The notes beneath the pieces are model-generated. The model was not told the origin of the DNA. It did not search any database and saw only the letters and a list, made by a program, of their open reading frames with translations. The position numbers were made by a program, and so were the translations under genes. 64,000 bases of DNA from Maribacter caenipelagi (GTDB taxonomy: Bacteria; Bacteroidota; Bacteroidia; Flavobacteriales; Flavobacteriaceae): contig NZ_SNZW01000018.1 in NCBI RefSeq assembly GCF_004364175.1, forward strand, positions 169,912 through 233,911, given 5' to 3'. Below are positions 26,417 to 34,653 of the stretch, in pieces; position 1 is the stretch's first letter, and each line of letters starts with the position of its first letter.

Positions 26417-28429
26417 ATGAAGCTCTTAGCGTTTATTCCTATCAGATTAACGCTTTTACTCATCCTTGGAATCCTAATAGGTTACTTTTTTTCCTTCAAC
26501 CTTTTAAATATTCTTCTATCTACCGTTTTACTTTTCTCTTTATTAGCTTTTATTTTCTTTTTTGAAAAGAATACAAAATCGGTTTTATTTGGAACCTTTG
26601 CCGCTCTAACATTTATTGCATTAGGTATATATAGCTACACTGTGGCACAACCCATAAATTACAGCAATCACTACAGTAATTATAATAACATTAGTAATGA
26701 ATTATGGACGCTAAAAATCAAAGAGGTTCTAAAACCTAATCAGTTTTCGACCCGCTATTTTGCCTCTGTAAAAAGTGTAGGTAATAAACATGTAAGGGGC
26801 ACTATTCTTCTCACTATACCCAAAGATTCGGCAAATTTAAGCTTAGCTATCGATGATGAATTTGTAACCTATAACGAAGCTAAAGGTATTTCCCCTCCAC
26901 TAAATCCACATCAATTTGATTATAAAAAATATTTGGAGAATTTAGGGATATATCATAGTATGCGAATAGAGCATGATGAACTTGTGAAAATTAAAAGTTC
27001 GCAAACTACCCTTCTCGGCATCGCTGCAAGGGCACGAAATCATATTATTGAAAAACTTGATAAAGAAAGTTTCGGAGCAGATGAATTGGGAGTCATACAA
27101 GCTCTATTACTTGGGCAGCGTTCAGATATATCAGAAGAAACGTATACCAATTACCAGAAAGCGGGTGCCGTGCATATTTTAGCAGTATCAGGGCTACACA
27201 TTGGTATTTTACTCTTAGTTATTCAGTTTTTATTGAGTCCGCTGAAAAACATCCCTAATGGTCGATCTCTTATTTTAATTCTATCGGTATTCTTTTTATG
27301 GGGTTTTGCCTTTATTGCTGGGTTGTCTGCTAGTATTATTCGCGCAACTACGATGTTCACTTTCGTGGCATATGCACTGTATTTGAACAGACCTAGTAAC
27401 ACCTTCAATATACTTGCGCTTTCCATACTATTTATTCTACTATTCATCAATCCGAATTTGTTATTTCAAGTCGGATTTCAAATGAGCTATGCAGCTGTTT
27501 TTGCTATTCTTTGGATTTTCCCATTACTCAAACAATTATGGTTTCCGAAGAATAAAGTGGCACGATACTTTTGGCAATTGCTTTGTGTCAGTATCGCTGC
27601 GCAATTAGGTGTTTTACCTATTAGCCTATACTATTTTCATCAGTTTCCGGGATTGTTCTTTATTTCGAATTTAGTTATCGTGCCTGCTTTGGGAGTGATT
27701 CTTGGCATGGGTATTTTAGTGATTGTATTATCACTAGTAAATTGGCTCCCTACTCAATTGGTATGGTTTTATAATGAAATTATCAGTATAATGAACGGCC
27801 TTATTGCCTGGGTGGCAAAACAAGAAAATTTTATTTTTAGCGCTATCTCTTTTGATTTTATTCAGCTATTGTTAAGTGTTTTGATCCTCATAATGGGCGT
27901 TGAGCTTTGTGCAAAATTCAATTATAAACGAATAGTTTTCTTCTTATTGAGTATTATATGTTTTCAAGGTTGGACAATTTATCAAGAATATGAGGCTCGT
28001 AGTAAGTCGGAAGTATTTGTGTTACATCAAACAAGAAAAAGTCTTGTTTTTAATAGAAACGGAGATAATGTATCCATCTTAACAAATCCCAACAACAAAC
28101 CTGATTATCTTATTTCAGATTTTATAACCGCTGAACGCATAGATTCGGTTCGATATGATTCTTTAAAAAACAGCTATGCTTTACAAGGTGAATCGTTACT
28201 GATTATTGATAGTACCGGAATTTATCCGAAGTCAATGTCGAACAAAATCTTGTTGACCCAATCACCAAAAATTAATCTAGACAGATTGCTTGATAGCATC
28301 AACCCAAAAGTGATTATAGCAGATGGAAGTAATTATAAAAGCTATATTTCACGTTGGGAAGCTACCTGCATAAAAAACAAAATCCCTTTTCACTATACTG
28401 GTGAAAAGGGAGCTTATTATTTTGAGTGA
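26417..28429 (+). CDS. comEC: ComEC/Rec2 DNA-uptake channel, lacking the metallo-hydrolase motif
   Basis: A 670-aa polytopic inner-membrane protein. Three helices and a soluble DUF4131-type domain (about residues 90-190) precede the competence domain with the hallmark GAVHILAVSGLHIGILL and about eight further helices. The last roughly 130 residues are soluble and correspond in position to the C-terminal beta-lactamase-like domain, but no HxHxDH metal motif is present and the domain is short. ComEC conducts single-stranded DNA during transformation. The C-terminal coding region also contains a hairpin that probably ends the opposing transcript. Confidence 0.93.
   Translation: MKLLAFIPIRLTLLLILGILIGYFFSFNLLNILLSTVLLFSLLAFIFFFEKNTKSVLFGTFAALTFIALGIYSYTVAQPINYSNHYSNYNNISNELWTLKIKEVLKPNQFSTRYFASVKSVGNKHVRGTILLTIPKDSANLSLAIDDEFVTYNEAKGISPPLNPHQFDYKKYLENLGIYHSMRIEHDELVKIKSSQTTLLGIAARARNHIIEKLDKESFGADELGVIQALLLGQRSDISEETYTNYQKAGAVHILAVSGLHIGILLLVIQFLLSPLKNIPNGRSLILILSVFFLWGFAFIAGLSASIIRATTMFTFVAYALYLNRPSNTFNILALSILFILLFINPNLLFQVGFQMSYAAVFAILWIFPLLKQLWFPKNKVARYFWQLLCVSIAAQLGVLPISLYYFHQFPGLFFISNLVIVPALGVILGMGILVIVLSLVNWLPTQLVWFYNEIISIMNGLIAWVAKQENFIFSAISFDFIQLLLSVLILIMGVELCAKFNYKRIVFFLLSIICFQGWTIYQEYEARSKSEVFVLHQTRKSLVFNRNGDNVSILTNPNNKPDYLISDFITAERIDSVRYDSLKNSYALQGESLLIIDSTGIYPKSMSNKILLTQSPKINLDRLLDSINPKVIIADGSNYKSYISRWEATCIKNKIPFHYTGEKGAYYFE
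28368..28411 (-). terminator. Minus-strand terminator embedded in the comEC 3' end
   Basis: A 10-bp perfect stem (28384-28393 with 28401-28410; CCCTTTTCAC / GTGAAAAGGG) with a 7-base loop is followed on the minus strand by ATTTTGTTTTTT. It lies 27 bases past the stop of the peptide transporter gene and within the last codons of comEC. Confidence 0.6.
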
Positions 28430-28436
28430 TTTGTGA

Positions 28437-29969
28437 CTAATGTACTTTACCCATTAACTTTTTAATTAGTGGTGAGGCTAAAAGAACAATGGCACCTGCA
28501 CCTATAGCATATTTTGCAATAAGCATGAAACCATCTGTATACACAGTTAAAGTTGCAAATCCACTTACATCTGCGTCTGTACTTTCAATCGCTAATTGTT
28601 TACCAATAAAACCTACTATCTGAAATGCAAATGCAGATGATAAAAACCAAACACCCATAATAAAGGCGATTAATCTCATCGGTGCTAAATCGGTCATTTT
28701 AGACAGCCCAACAGGCGACATAAACAACTCCCCAACCGACAATAAGAAATACATTAACAACAGATATGTAAAAGGAACAAAACCGCTTTCGTTGGCGCTA
28801 CCACCACTTAAAGCTAAAACGTAAAAACTAATACCGGCAAAAAGCAATCCTAATCCGAATTTATACGGAGTTCTCGGGTTCCAATTTTTCTTACTTAACC
28901 ACGTCCACATCATTGAGATAGGAATAGCCAATATAATAATGAACATAGAGTTCAATGAATTGGTTTGCGCTGCAGACATTATGCCATCTAAATCAATATT
29001 TCTAGCTGCAAACAACGTAATAACACTACCGGATAATTCATGGAACCCCCAGAATATGGTCATGAAAAATGTAAGCAATACGGCTACAAAAAGTTCTTTT
29101 CTCTCCTTAACATTTGCCTTGAACATCTCATATGCCAAATATGCCAATACTGCAATACCGATGCCTGTAAAAATTACATTAACGATATTCTGATCTGCAA
29201 ACATACCTTCTGTAGCAATCGCTTTATAAGATGATAACAAAAGAGCAATTAATGGTGCAGCCAATACAGCTAAAACAGGAACCAAAATGCCTTGTTTTAC
29301 ACCTAATACCTTTTTCTCTAATACATGCTCATTAGGCGGCAATCCCCTATCTCCGAAGACGTTATTTTGAATACCTCTCCAAAAAACGATCAAACCGGTT
29401 AACATACCAATACCAGCTAAGCCAAAGCCATAGTGCCAGCCATATGTAGCCGCGAGCCACCCACATAATAATGGAGCTACCCAACCACCAATATTAATAC
29501 CCATATAGAAAATAGTAAATCCTGAATCTTTTTTGGGATCACCTTTCTCATACAACGTACCTACAAAAGTGGAAATATTCGGTTTAAAAAATCCGTTACC
29601 TACAATAATCAACGAGAGTGCTAAAAAGAAAGCCATGTTGTTTTCTATTGCCAGTACAAAGTGACCTATAGACATTAAAATACCGCCTAAAAAGATAGAA
29701 TTACGCATCCCTAAAATCTTATCGGACAATTTACCACCAATTACGGTCGATGCGTATACTAAAGACCCGTAGGAAGAGTAAACAGCAGCGGTAGCATAAT
29801 CTCGCTCTGCCAAGGCTTGAAAGATTACATCAATCATGTAAAGCGTCAGCAATGCTCGCATACCGTAGAAGCTAAAACGCTCCCACAACTCTGCAAAGAA
29901 TAAGTAAAATAAACCTTGCGGGTGTCCAAAAATCTGCTTTTGGTCTGAAAATTCAGTACTCTCAGTCAT
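28437..29969 (-). CDS. POT/PTR family proton-coupled di/tripeptide transporter
   Basis: A 510-aa MFS-fold inner-membrane symporter with about 14 helices. POT signatures are visible: ELWERFSFYGMRALLTLYM (the ExxERFxYY motif region), IGNGFFKPNIS-type segment, and FYMGINIGGWVAPLLCGWLA. It takes up di- and tripeptides with protons. It lies 16 bases downstream of a dipeptidyl peptidase gene on the same strand, which would supply its substrates. Confidence 0.95.
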   Translation of the reverse strand: MTESTEFSDQKQIFGHPQGLFYLFFAELWERFSFYGMRALLTLYMIDVIFQALAERDYATAAVYSSYGSLVYASTVIGGKLSDKILGMRNSIFLGGILMSIGHFVLAIENNMAFFLALSLIIVGNGFFKPNISTFVGTLYEKGDPKKDSGFTIFYMGINIGGWVAPLLCGWLAATYGWHYGFGLAGIGMLTGLIVFWRGIQNNVFGDRGLPPNEHVLEKKVLGVKQGILVPVLAVLAAPLIALLLSSYKAIATEGMFADQNIVNVIFTGIGIAVLAYLAYEMFKANVKERKELFVAVLLTFFMTIFWGFHELSGSVITLFAARNIDLDGIMSAAQTNSLNSMFIIILAIPISMMWTWLSKKNWNPRTPYKFGLGLLFAGISFYVLALSGGSANESGFVPFTYLLLMYFLLSVGELFMSPVGLSKMTDLAPMRLIAFIMGVWFLSSAFAFQIVGFIGKQLAIESTDADVSGFATLTVYTDGFMLIAKYAIGAGAIVLLASPLIKKLMGKVH

Positions 29970-29985
29970 ATTGATGTTAGTTTGA

Positions 29986-32151
29986 TTAAAGTTTTTCTTT
30001 TATGAAATTGGTCATTTTGTTGAAGAGGTGAATTCTTGTGTTTCCACCGTAAATTCCATGATTTTTATCAGGATAGATTCCCCAATCGAATTGCTTATCA
30101 GCCTGTATTAAAGCTTCGATCATTCGCATTGAATTTTGAACATGAACATTATCATCACCTGTACCATGTATCAACAAATAATCTCCTTCCAATAACTGCG
30201 GATAATTAAATGGTGAGTTATCATCATAACCACTTGGGTTTTCTTGTGGCGTTTGCATGTAGCGCTCCGTATAAATCGTATCATAAAAAGCCCACGATGT
30301 AACTGGTGCAACGGCGATTGCCATTTCAAAAGTATCATTACCTTTTAAAATACAATTGGTCGACATAAAGCCACCATAGCTCCAACCCCATATACCGGTT
30401 CTTTCTTCATCGATATACCGTAACTCACTTAATTTTTTAGCTGCAGCAATTTGATCTTCAACCTCATATTTACCTAATTCTTTTTGAGTTACCTTTTTGA
30501 AATCTCTACCTTTAAATCCGGTTCCACGACCATCTACACAAGCAACAATATAACCTTCAGCTACTAAATTCTGGTGCCAATAATCATTAGCACCCATCCA
30601 ACTATTACTTACATTTTGTGAACCAGGACCACTGTACTGATACATAAACAACGGATACTTTTTTGCAGGGTCAAAATCTTTAGGTTTGATCATGTACATG
30701 TTCAAATCATTACCATTGATAGTGATTGTAGAAAATTCTTTCGGACTCACAGCATACCCTTCTAAACTTTTCAATAATTGACTATTGTCCTTTATATCTT
30801 TAACCTTCTTACCATTTATAGCTTGATGCAAAGTATACACCTGAGGCATTTCTGCACTAGAGAATGTATTGATGAAATATGTAAAATCAGTGCTAAAAGA
30901 TGCATTGTTCGTTCCTTTAGTTACTGCTAAACCTTTTTTATCATCACCACCGCTGCTGATATTATAAACACCACGGTTTATAGAACCATTTTCAGTTGAT
31001 TGGTAGTAAATTTTATCTTCGTCTTGGTCGTAACCGTAGTATTTTGTTACTTCCCAATCGCCTTTTGTAATCTGGTTCATTAAACTACCATCTTCCCCAT
31101 AAAGGTAAATATGGTTCCAACCATCTTTTTCGCTAGTCCAAATAAAGCTATCGTCTTCTAAAAAAGTTAAGTTATCGGTAACGTCTACATAAGCGCCATC
31201 TTTTTCTACCAACAAAACAGAAACATCTCCTTTTTTGGCATTAACCGAATACATCGTTAATTGATTTTGATGTCTGTTCAAGGTTTGAACACTTAAATAA
31301 TCTTTATGGTTTTTCCATTTAATTCTTGGTACATAATAAGCATCTTTCAAATCTACCGAAGAAATAGCGCCACTTGCAACATCTAAAAGATGTAACGTAA
31401 CTATAGAATTGTTCTCGCCTGCTTTTGGATATTTGAATACATGTGGTTGTTGATACAGTCCCGTTCCATAGACATCCATAGAAAACTCTGGTACATTGGT
31501 TTCATCAAAACGCAGAAAAGCTATTTTAGAACCATCGGCATTCCATTCAAAAGCACGAACAAATGCAAATTCTTCCTCATACACCCAATCGGTTACACCA
31601 TTGATAATTTTATTCTGCACTCCGTCTTCAGTCACCTGCTTGGTTTCACCTGATGCAATGTTAAAAATGTATATGTTGTTATTCTTCACATAGGCAACAT
31701 GACTTCCATTCGGAGATAATAATGGCTCTTGAATTTTATCTGCACTTATCTTAACCACTTTTTTAGAAGCTACATCATACACATAATAAATACCAAGTTT
31801 CGATCTTCTGAATATTGGTTCTACTTCTGTTGACAATAGAATCTTTTTTTCATCTGAACTGAAGTCATATGATGAAAATGAAGGAATATCTGCTAAATCT
31901 GCAGATGAAACTACGGTACCTACTTTTTCTAGTGTTTTGTAATCGTATTTATCAACCGTTGTAATTTGGCTGAATCTATTGGTATTAAGAACTGTATACT
32001 GGGTACCATTTTTCATGGATCTAAGGGCATCCATCCCTTCAGTTCTAAAAGCGCCTTGATATATTTCAGCAACTTCAATTTGTTTTTCCTGTGCCCAAGT
32101 AATTGCGGTGAACGAAAGTAAAATCAACGCAAATAAGTGTGTTTTTCGCAT
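29986..32151 (-). CDS. Dipeptidyl peptidase IV (S9B family), exported
   Basis: A 721-aa exported serine peptidase that releases N-terminal dipeptides, mainly Xaa-Pro. A signal peptide (ends ITWAQ) is followed by an eight-bladed propeller region with the Glu pair motif EEEFAF (binding the substrate N-terminus) and an alpha/beta-hydrolase domain with the triad Ser in GWSYGGFM, Asp in HGTGDDNVH and His in DKNHGIYG. It is the first gene of a two-gene operon with the peptide transporter. Confidence 0.95.
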   Translation of the reverse strand: MRKTHLFALILLSFTAITWAQEKQIEVAEIYQGAFRTEGMDALRSMKNGTQYTVLNTNRFSQITTVDKYDYKTLEKVGTVVSSADLADIPSFSSYDFSSDEKKILLSTEVEPIFRRSKLGIYYVYDVASKKVVKISADKIQEPLLSPNGSHVAYVKNNNIYIFNIASGETKQVTEDGVQNKIINGVTDWVYEEEFAFVRAFEWNADGSKIAFLRFDETNVPEFSMDVYGTGLYQQPHVFKYPKAGENNSIVTLHLLDVASGAISSVDLKDAYYVPRIKWKNHKDYLSVQTLNRHQNQLTMYSVNAKKGDVSVLLVEKDGAYVDVTDNLTFLEDDSFIWTSEKDGWNHIYLYGEDGSLMNQITKGDWEVTKYYGYDQDEDKIYYQSTENGSINRGVYNISSGGDDKKGLAVTKGTNNASFSTDFTYFINTFSSAEMPQVYTLHQAINGKKVKDIKDNSQLLKSLEGYAVSPKEFSTITINGNDLNMYMIKPKDFDPAKKYPLFMYQYSGPGSQNVSNSWMGANDYWHQNLVAEGYIVACVDGRGTGFKGRDFKKVTQKELGKYEVEDQIAAAKKLSELRYIDEERTGIWGWSYGGFMSTNCILKGNDTFEMAIAVAPVTSWAFYDTIYTERYMQTPQENPSGYDDNSPFNYPQLLEGDYLLIHGTGDDNVHVQNSMRMIEALIQADKQFDWGIYPDKNHGIYGGNTRIHLFNKMTNFIKEKL

Positions 32152-32362
32152 AAATATTTGAATTTTGTTAAATCTCTCAAGTTTACCACTATTTCCTCAA
32201 AAAAACACGCTTTACAGTGAAAAAGAAAGCGGTTTTAACGCTTTGCCCTTAGAAAATAGATTCTTGCCAATATGCTTATCTTTACAACCGTAAAAATGTG
32301 TAGTATTTTTCTAAAGCAAGACATTTACACAACATCGAATATTAGTTGAAAGTTATATCTAA

Positions 32363-33706
32363 ATGACCAAGCCAATAAGTGGTTTCTCCAAGCTTACCAA
32401 AGAAGAAAAAATAGATTGGGTCACCACAAATTACACCCAAAACGCAGCGCAATCAAAGAAAATATTGCAAACCTACTGGAATGAAAATTCTAGTATTCAG
32501 CAACTACACGATGAGTTTATTGAAAATACACTCACCAATCTTTACATGCCTTTAGGCATTGCCCCTAACTTTTTAATAAACGAAACACTATACGCCATAC
32601 CTATGGCTATCGAAGAAAGTTCGGTTATTGCTGCCGCTAGTAAGGCGGCAAAATTTTGGTTGAACAAGGGCGGATTTAAAACTGAAATTATAGGCACTGA
32701 AAAAGTAGGTCAGGTACATTTTATCTTTAAAGGTGATGCCAACAAGCTAACATCTTTTTTTACCTATTTAAAACCTATTTTACTAGCAGAAAGTGCTTCT
32801 TTAACCACTAGTATGGAAAAAAGAGGTGGTGGTATTTCTGATATCGTTCTAAGAGACAAAACCAGCGAATTAGACCATTACTTTCAGCTACATGCTACTT
32901 TTCAAACGAAAGATGCCATGGGCGCCAATTTTATTAATAGCTGCTTAGAGCAATTTGCTGCTACGTTGAAAAAAGAAGCTGCCAATTATAATGAATTCTC
33001 AGCCAAAGAGAAAGATGTTGAAGTAGTGATGAGCATATTATCTAACTACGTACCCAACTGTACCGTTCGTGCTGAAGTTAGCTGCCCTGTTGAAGATTTA
33101 AAACTATCGGCAGAATTAACGCCGCAACATACTGCTGAAAAAATAATTCAGGCGATTAACATCGCTAAAGTAGAACCCTATCGAGCGGTTACACATAATA
33201 AAGGAATCATGAACGGTATTGATGCCGTTGTATTAGCTACAGGAAATGATTTTAGAGCTATTGAAGCCGGCGTACATGCATATGCCTGTAAAAATGGGCA
33301 ATACAGTAGTTTAACGCATGCCGAAATTGAAAACGGATTTTTTAAATTCTGGATAGAACTGCCATTGGCACTAGGTACCGTTGGCGGACTAACAAACCTG
33401 CATCCGCTAGTAAAACTGAATATGGAGATACTTCAACGACCCACTTCAGAAGAACTTATGCAAATTGTTGCGGTCGCAGGACTGGCACAGAACTTTGCCG
33501 CAGTAAGCTCTTTGGTGACCACCGGAATTCAAAAAGGACATATGAAAATGCACCTTCTAAATATATTAAACCAATTAGGTGCTAATGAAAAAGAAAAAGC
33601 TTCGTTGGTCGAATATTTTAAAACCAATACCGTTACGCACCATGGTGTTGAAGTTCAACTGAGTAACATTAGAAAGCAAGGTATCTATGATGAAGGAATT
33701 TTATAG
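32363..33706 (+). CDS. mvaA: Hydroxymethylglutaryl-CoA reductase, class II
   Basis: A 447-aa cytosolic enzyme making mevalonate from HMG-CoA. Family motifs: ENTLTNLYMPLGIAPNFLIN (active-site Glu), MEKRGGG, NKGIMNGIDAVVLATGNDFR (Lys and Asp), LPLALGTVGGLTNLHP, and the catalytic His in GIQKGHMKMHL. Members of this class are called degradative in Pseudomonas but serve isoprenoid synthesis in Flavobacteria. The gene overlaps the GHMP kinase gene by 20 bases, consistent with a mevalonate-pathway role. Confidence 0.95.
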   Translation: MTKPISGFSKLTKEEKIDWVTTNYTQNAAQSKKILQTYWNENSSIQQLHDEFIENTLTNLYMPLGIAPNFLINETLYAIPMAIEESSVIAAASKAAKFWLNKGGFKTEIIGTEKVGQVHFIFKGDANKLTSFFTYLKPILLAESASLTTSMEKRGGGISDIVLRDKTSELDHYFQLHATFQTKDAMGANFINSCLEQFAATLKKEAANYNEFSAKEKDVEVVMSILSNYVPNCTVRAEVSCPVEDLKLSAELTPQHTAEKIIQAINIAKVEPYRAVTHNKGIMNGIDAVVLATGNDFRAIEAGVHAYACKNGQYSSLTHAEIENGFFKFWIELPLALGTVGGLTNLHPLVKLNMEILQRPTSEELMQIVAVAGLAQNFAAVSSLVTTGIQKGHMKMHLLNILNQLGANEKEKASLVEYFKTNTVTHHGVEVQLSNIRKQGIYDEGIL

Positions 33707-34598
33707 TAATGGAAAATTATTGCTTACTGGTGAATATGCCATTCTTGACGGTGCAAAAGGCTTAGCATTGCCTACATCTTTCGGACAATCATTAAAACTT
33801 AGAAATAAAAACTCTGAAACCATTCACTGGTTTAGTGTTGACGAGAATGACGACACTTGGTTTTACGCCGAATTTTCCAAGACCGATTTTAAGACTATTA
33901 ATACAACTGACGAAACCGTTTCAGATAGATTACATCAGATATTGACTGAAACACAACGGCTGAATCCTGAGTTTTCATCAAGTATATCATTATACAGTAT
34001 CATTGAAGCCAAAATTTCTTTCCCTAAAGATTGGGGGTTAGGCACTTCTTCTACGTTAATTGCAAATATGGCAGCATGGGCAGCTGTGAATCCCTATCAA
34101 TTGTTAGAAGCTACCTTTGGCGGCAGTGGTTATGATATTGCATGTGCCACATATAATACAGCAATTACCTACCAAAGAAATGGTTTTGAGCCCATAGTAA
34201 AAGAGGTGACTTTTAATCCGGACTATAAGGATGAGCTATTTTTCGTTTATCTGAATCAAAAAAAGAATAGTAGAGATGCTATTGATAGCTATCGTAGTTT
34301 AGACATTAATAAAAAGGAGCTTATTACCAAAATCGATTGTATTACAGATCATATATTATCTTGTAATAAGATAATTGATTTTGAAATCTTATTAGACCAA
34401 CACGAAGCTATTTTATCAAAAACTCTTCAAATACCCACAATTAAAGACACTCTATTTTCTGATTATTCTAGAACAATTAAAAGCTTAGGAGCTTGGGGCG
34501 GAGACTTTGTGCTAGCTACCGGTACTGAAGATAACATGCAATACTTCAAGAAAAAAGGATACCACACAATACTCCCCTACTCAAAAATGATACTATAA
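33687..34598 (+). CDS. GYDIA-type GHMP kinase (mevalonate-pathway kinase-like)
   Basis: A 303-aa GHMP-fold kinase. The N-terminal GKLLLTGEYAILDGAKGLALP matches the substrate side of mevalonate and phosphomevalonate kinases. The ATP loop is GLGTSSTLIANMAAW, and GGSGYDIACATYNTA is the signature of the family named for GYDIA. The gene is coupled to mvaA (20-base overlap; two consecutive ATGs at 33687 and 33690), so it very likely phosphorylates a mevalonate-pathway intermediate; which one is not shown by the sequence. A bidirectional terminator follows directly. Confidence 0.88.
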   Translation: MMKEFYSNGKLLLTGEYAILDGAKGLALPTSFGQSLKLRNKNSETIHWFSVDENDDTWFYAEFSKTDFKTINTTDETVSDRLHQILTETQRLNPEFSSSISLYSIIEAKISFPKDWGLGTSSTLIANMAAWAAVNPYQLLEATFGGSGYDIACATYNTAITYQRNGFEPIVKEVTFNPDYKDELFFVYLNQKKNSRDAIDSYRSLDINKKELITKIDCITDHILSCNKIIDFEILLDQHEAILSKTLQIPTIKDTLFSDYSRTIKSLGAWGGDFVLATGTEDNMQYFKKKGYHTILPYSKMIL

Positions 34599-34631
34599 AA
34601 AAAGAGCATCCAAATTGGATGCTCTTTTTTA
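34597..34631. terminator. Bidirectional terminator between GHMP kinase and ppiD genes
   Basis: A 16-bp inverted repeat (34598-34613 with 34615-34630; core GAGCATCCAA) with flanking A and T runs lies directly between convergent genes. Confidence 0.92.
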
Positions 34632-34653
34632 AATATAAATCTTAAAGTAACTA

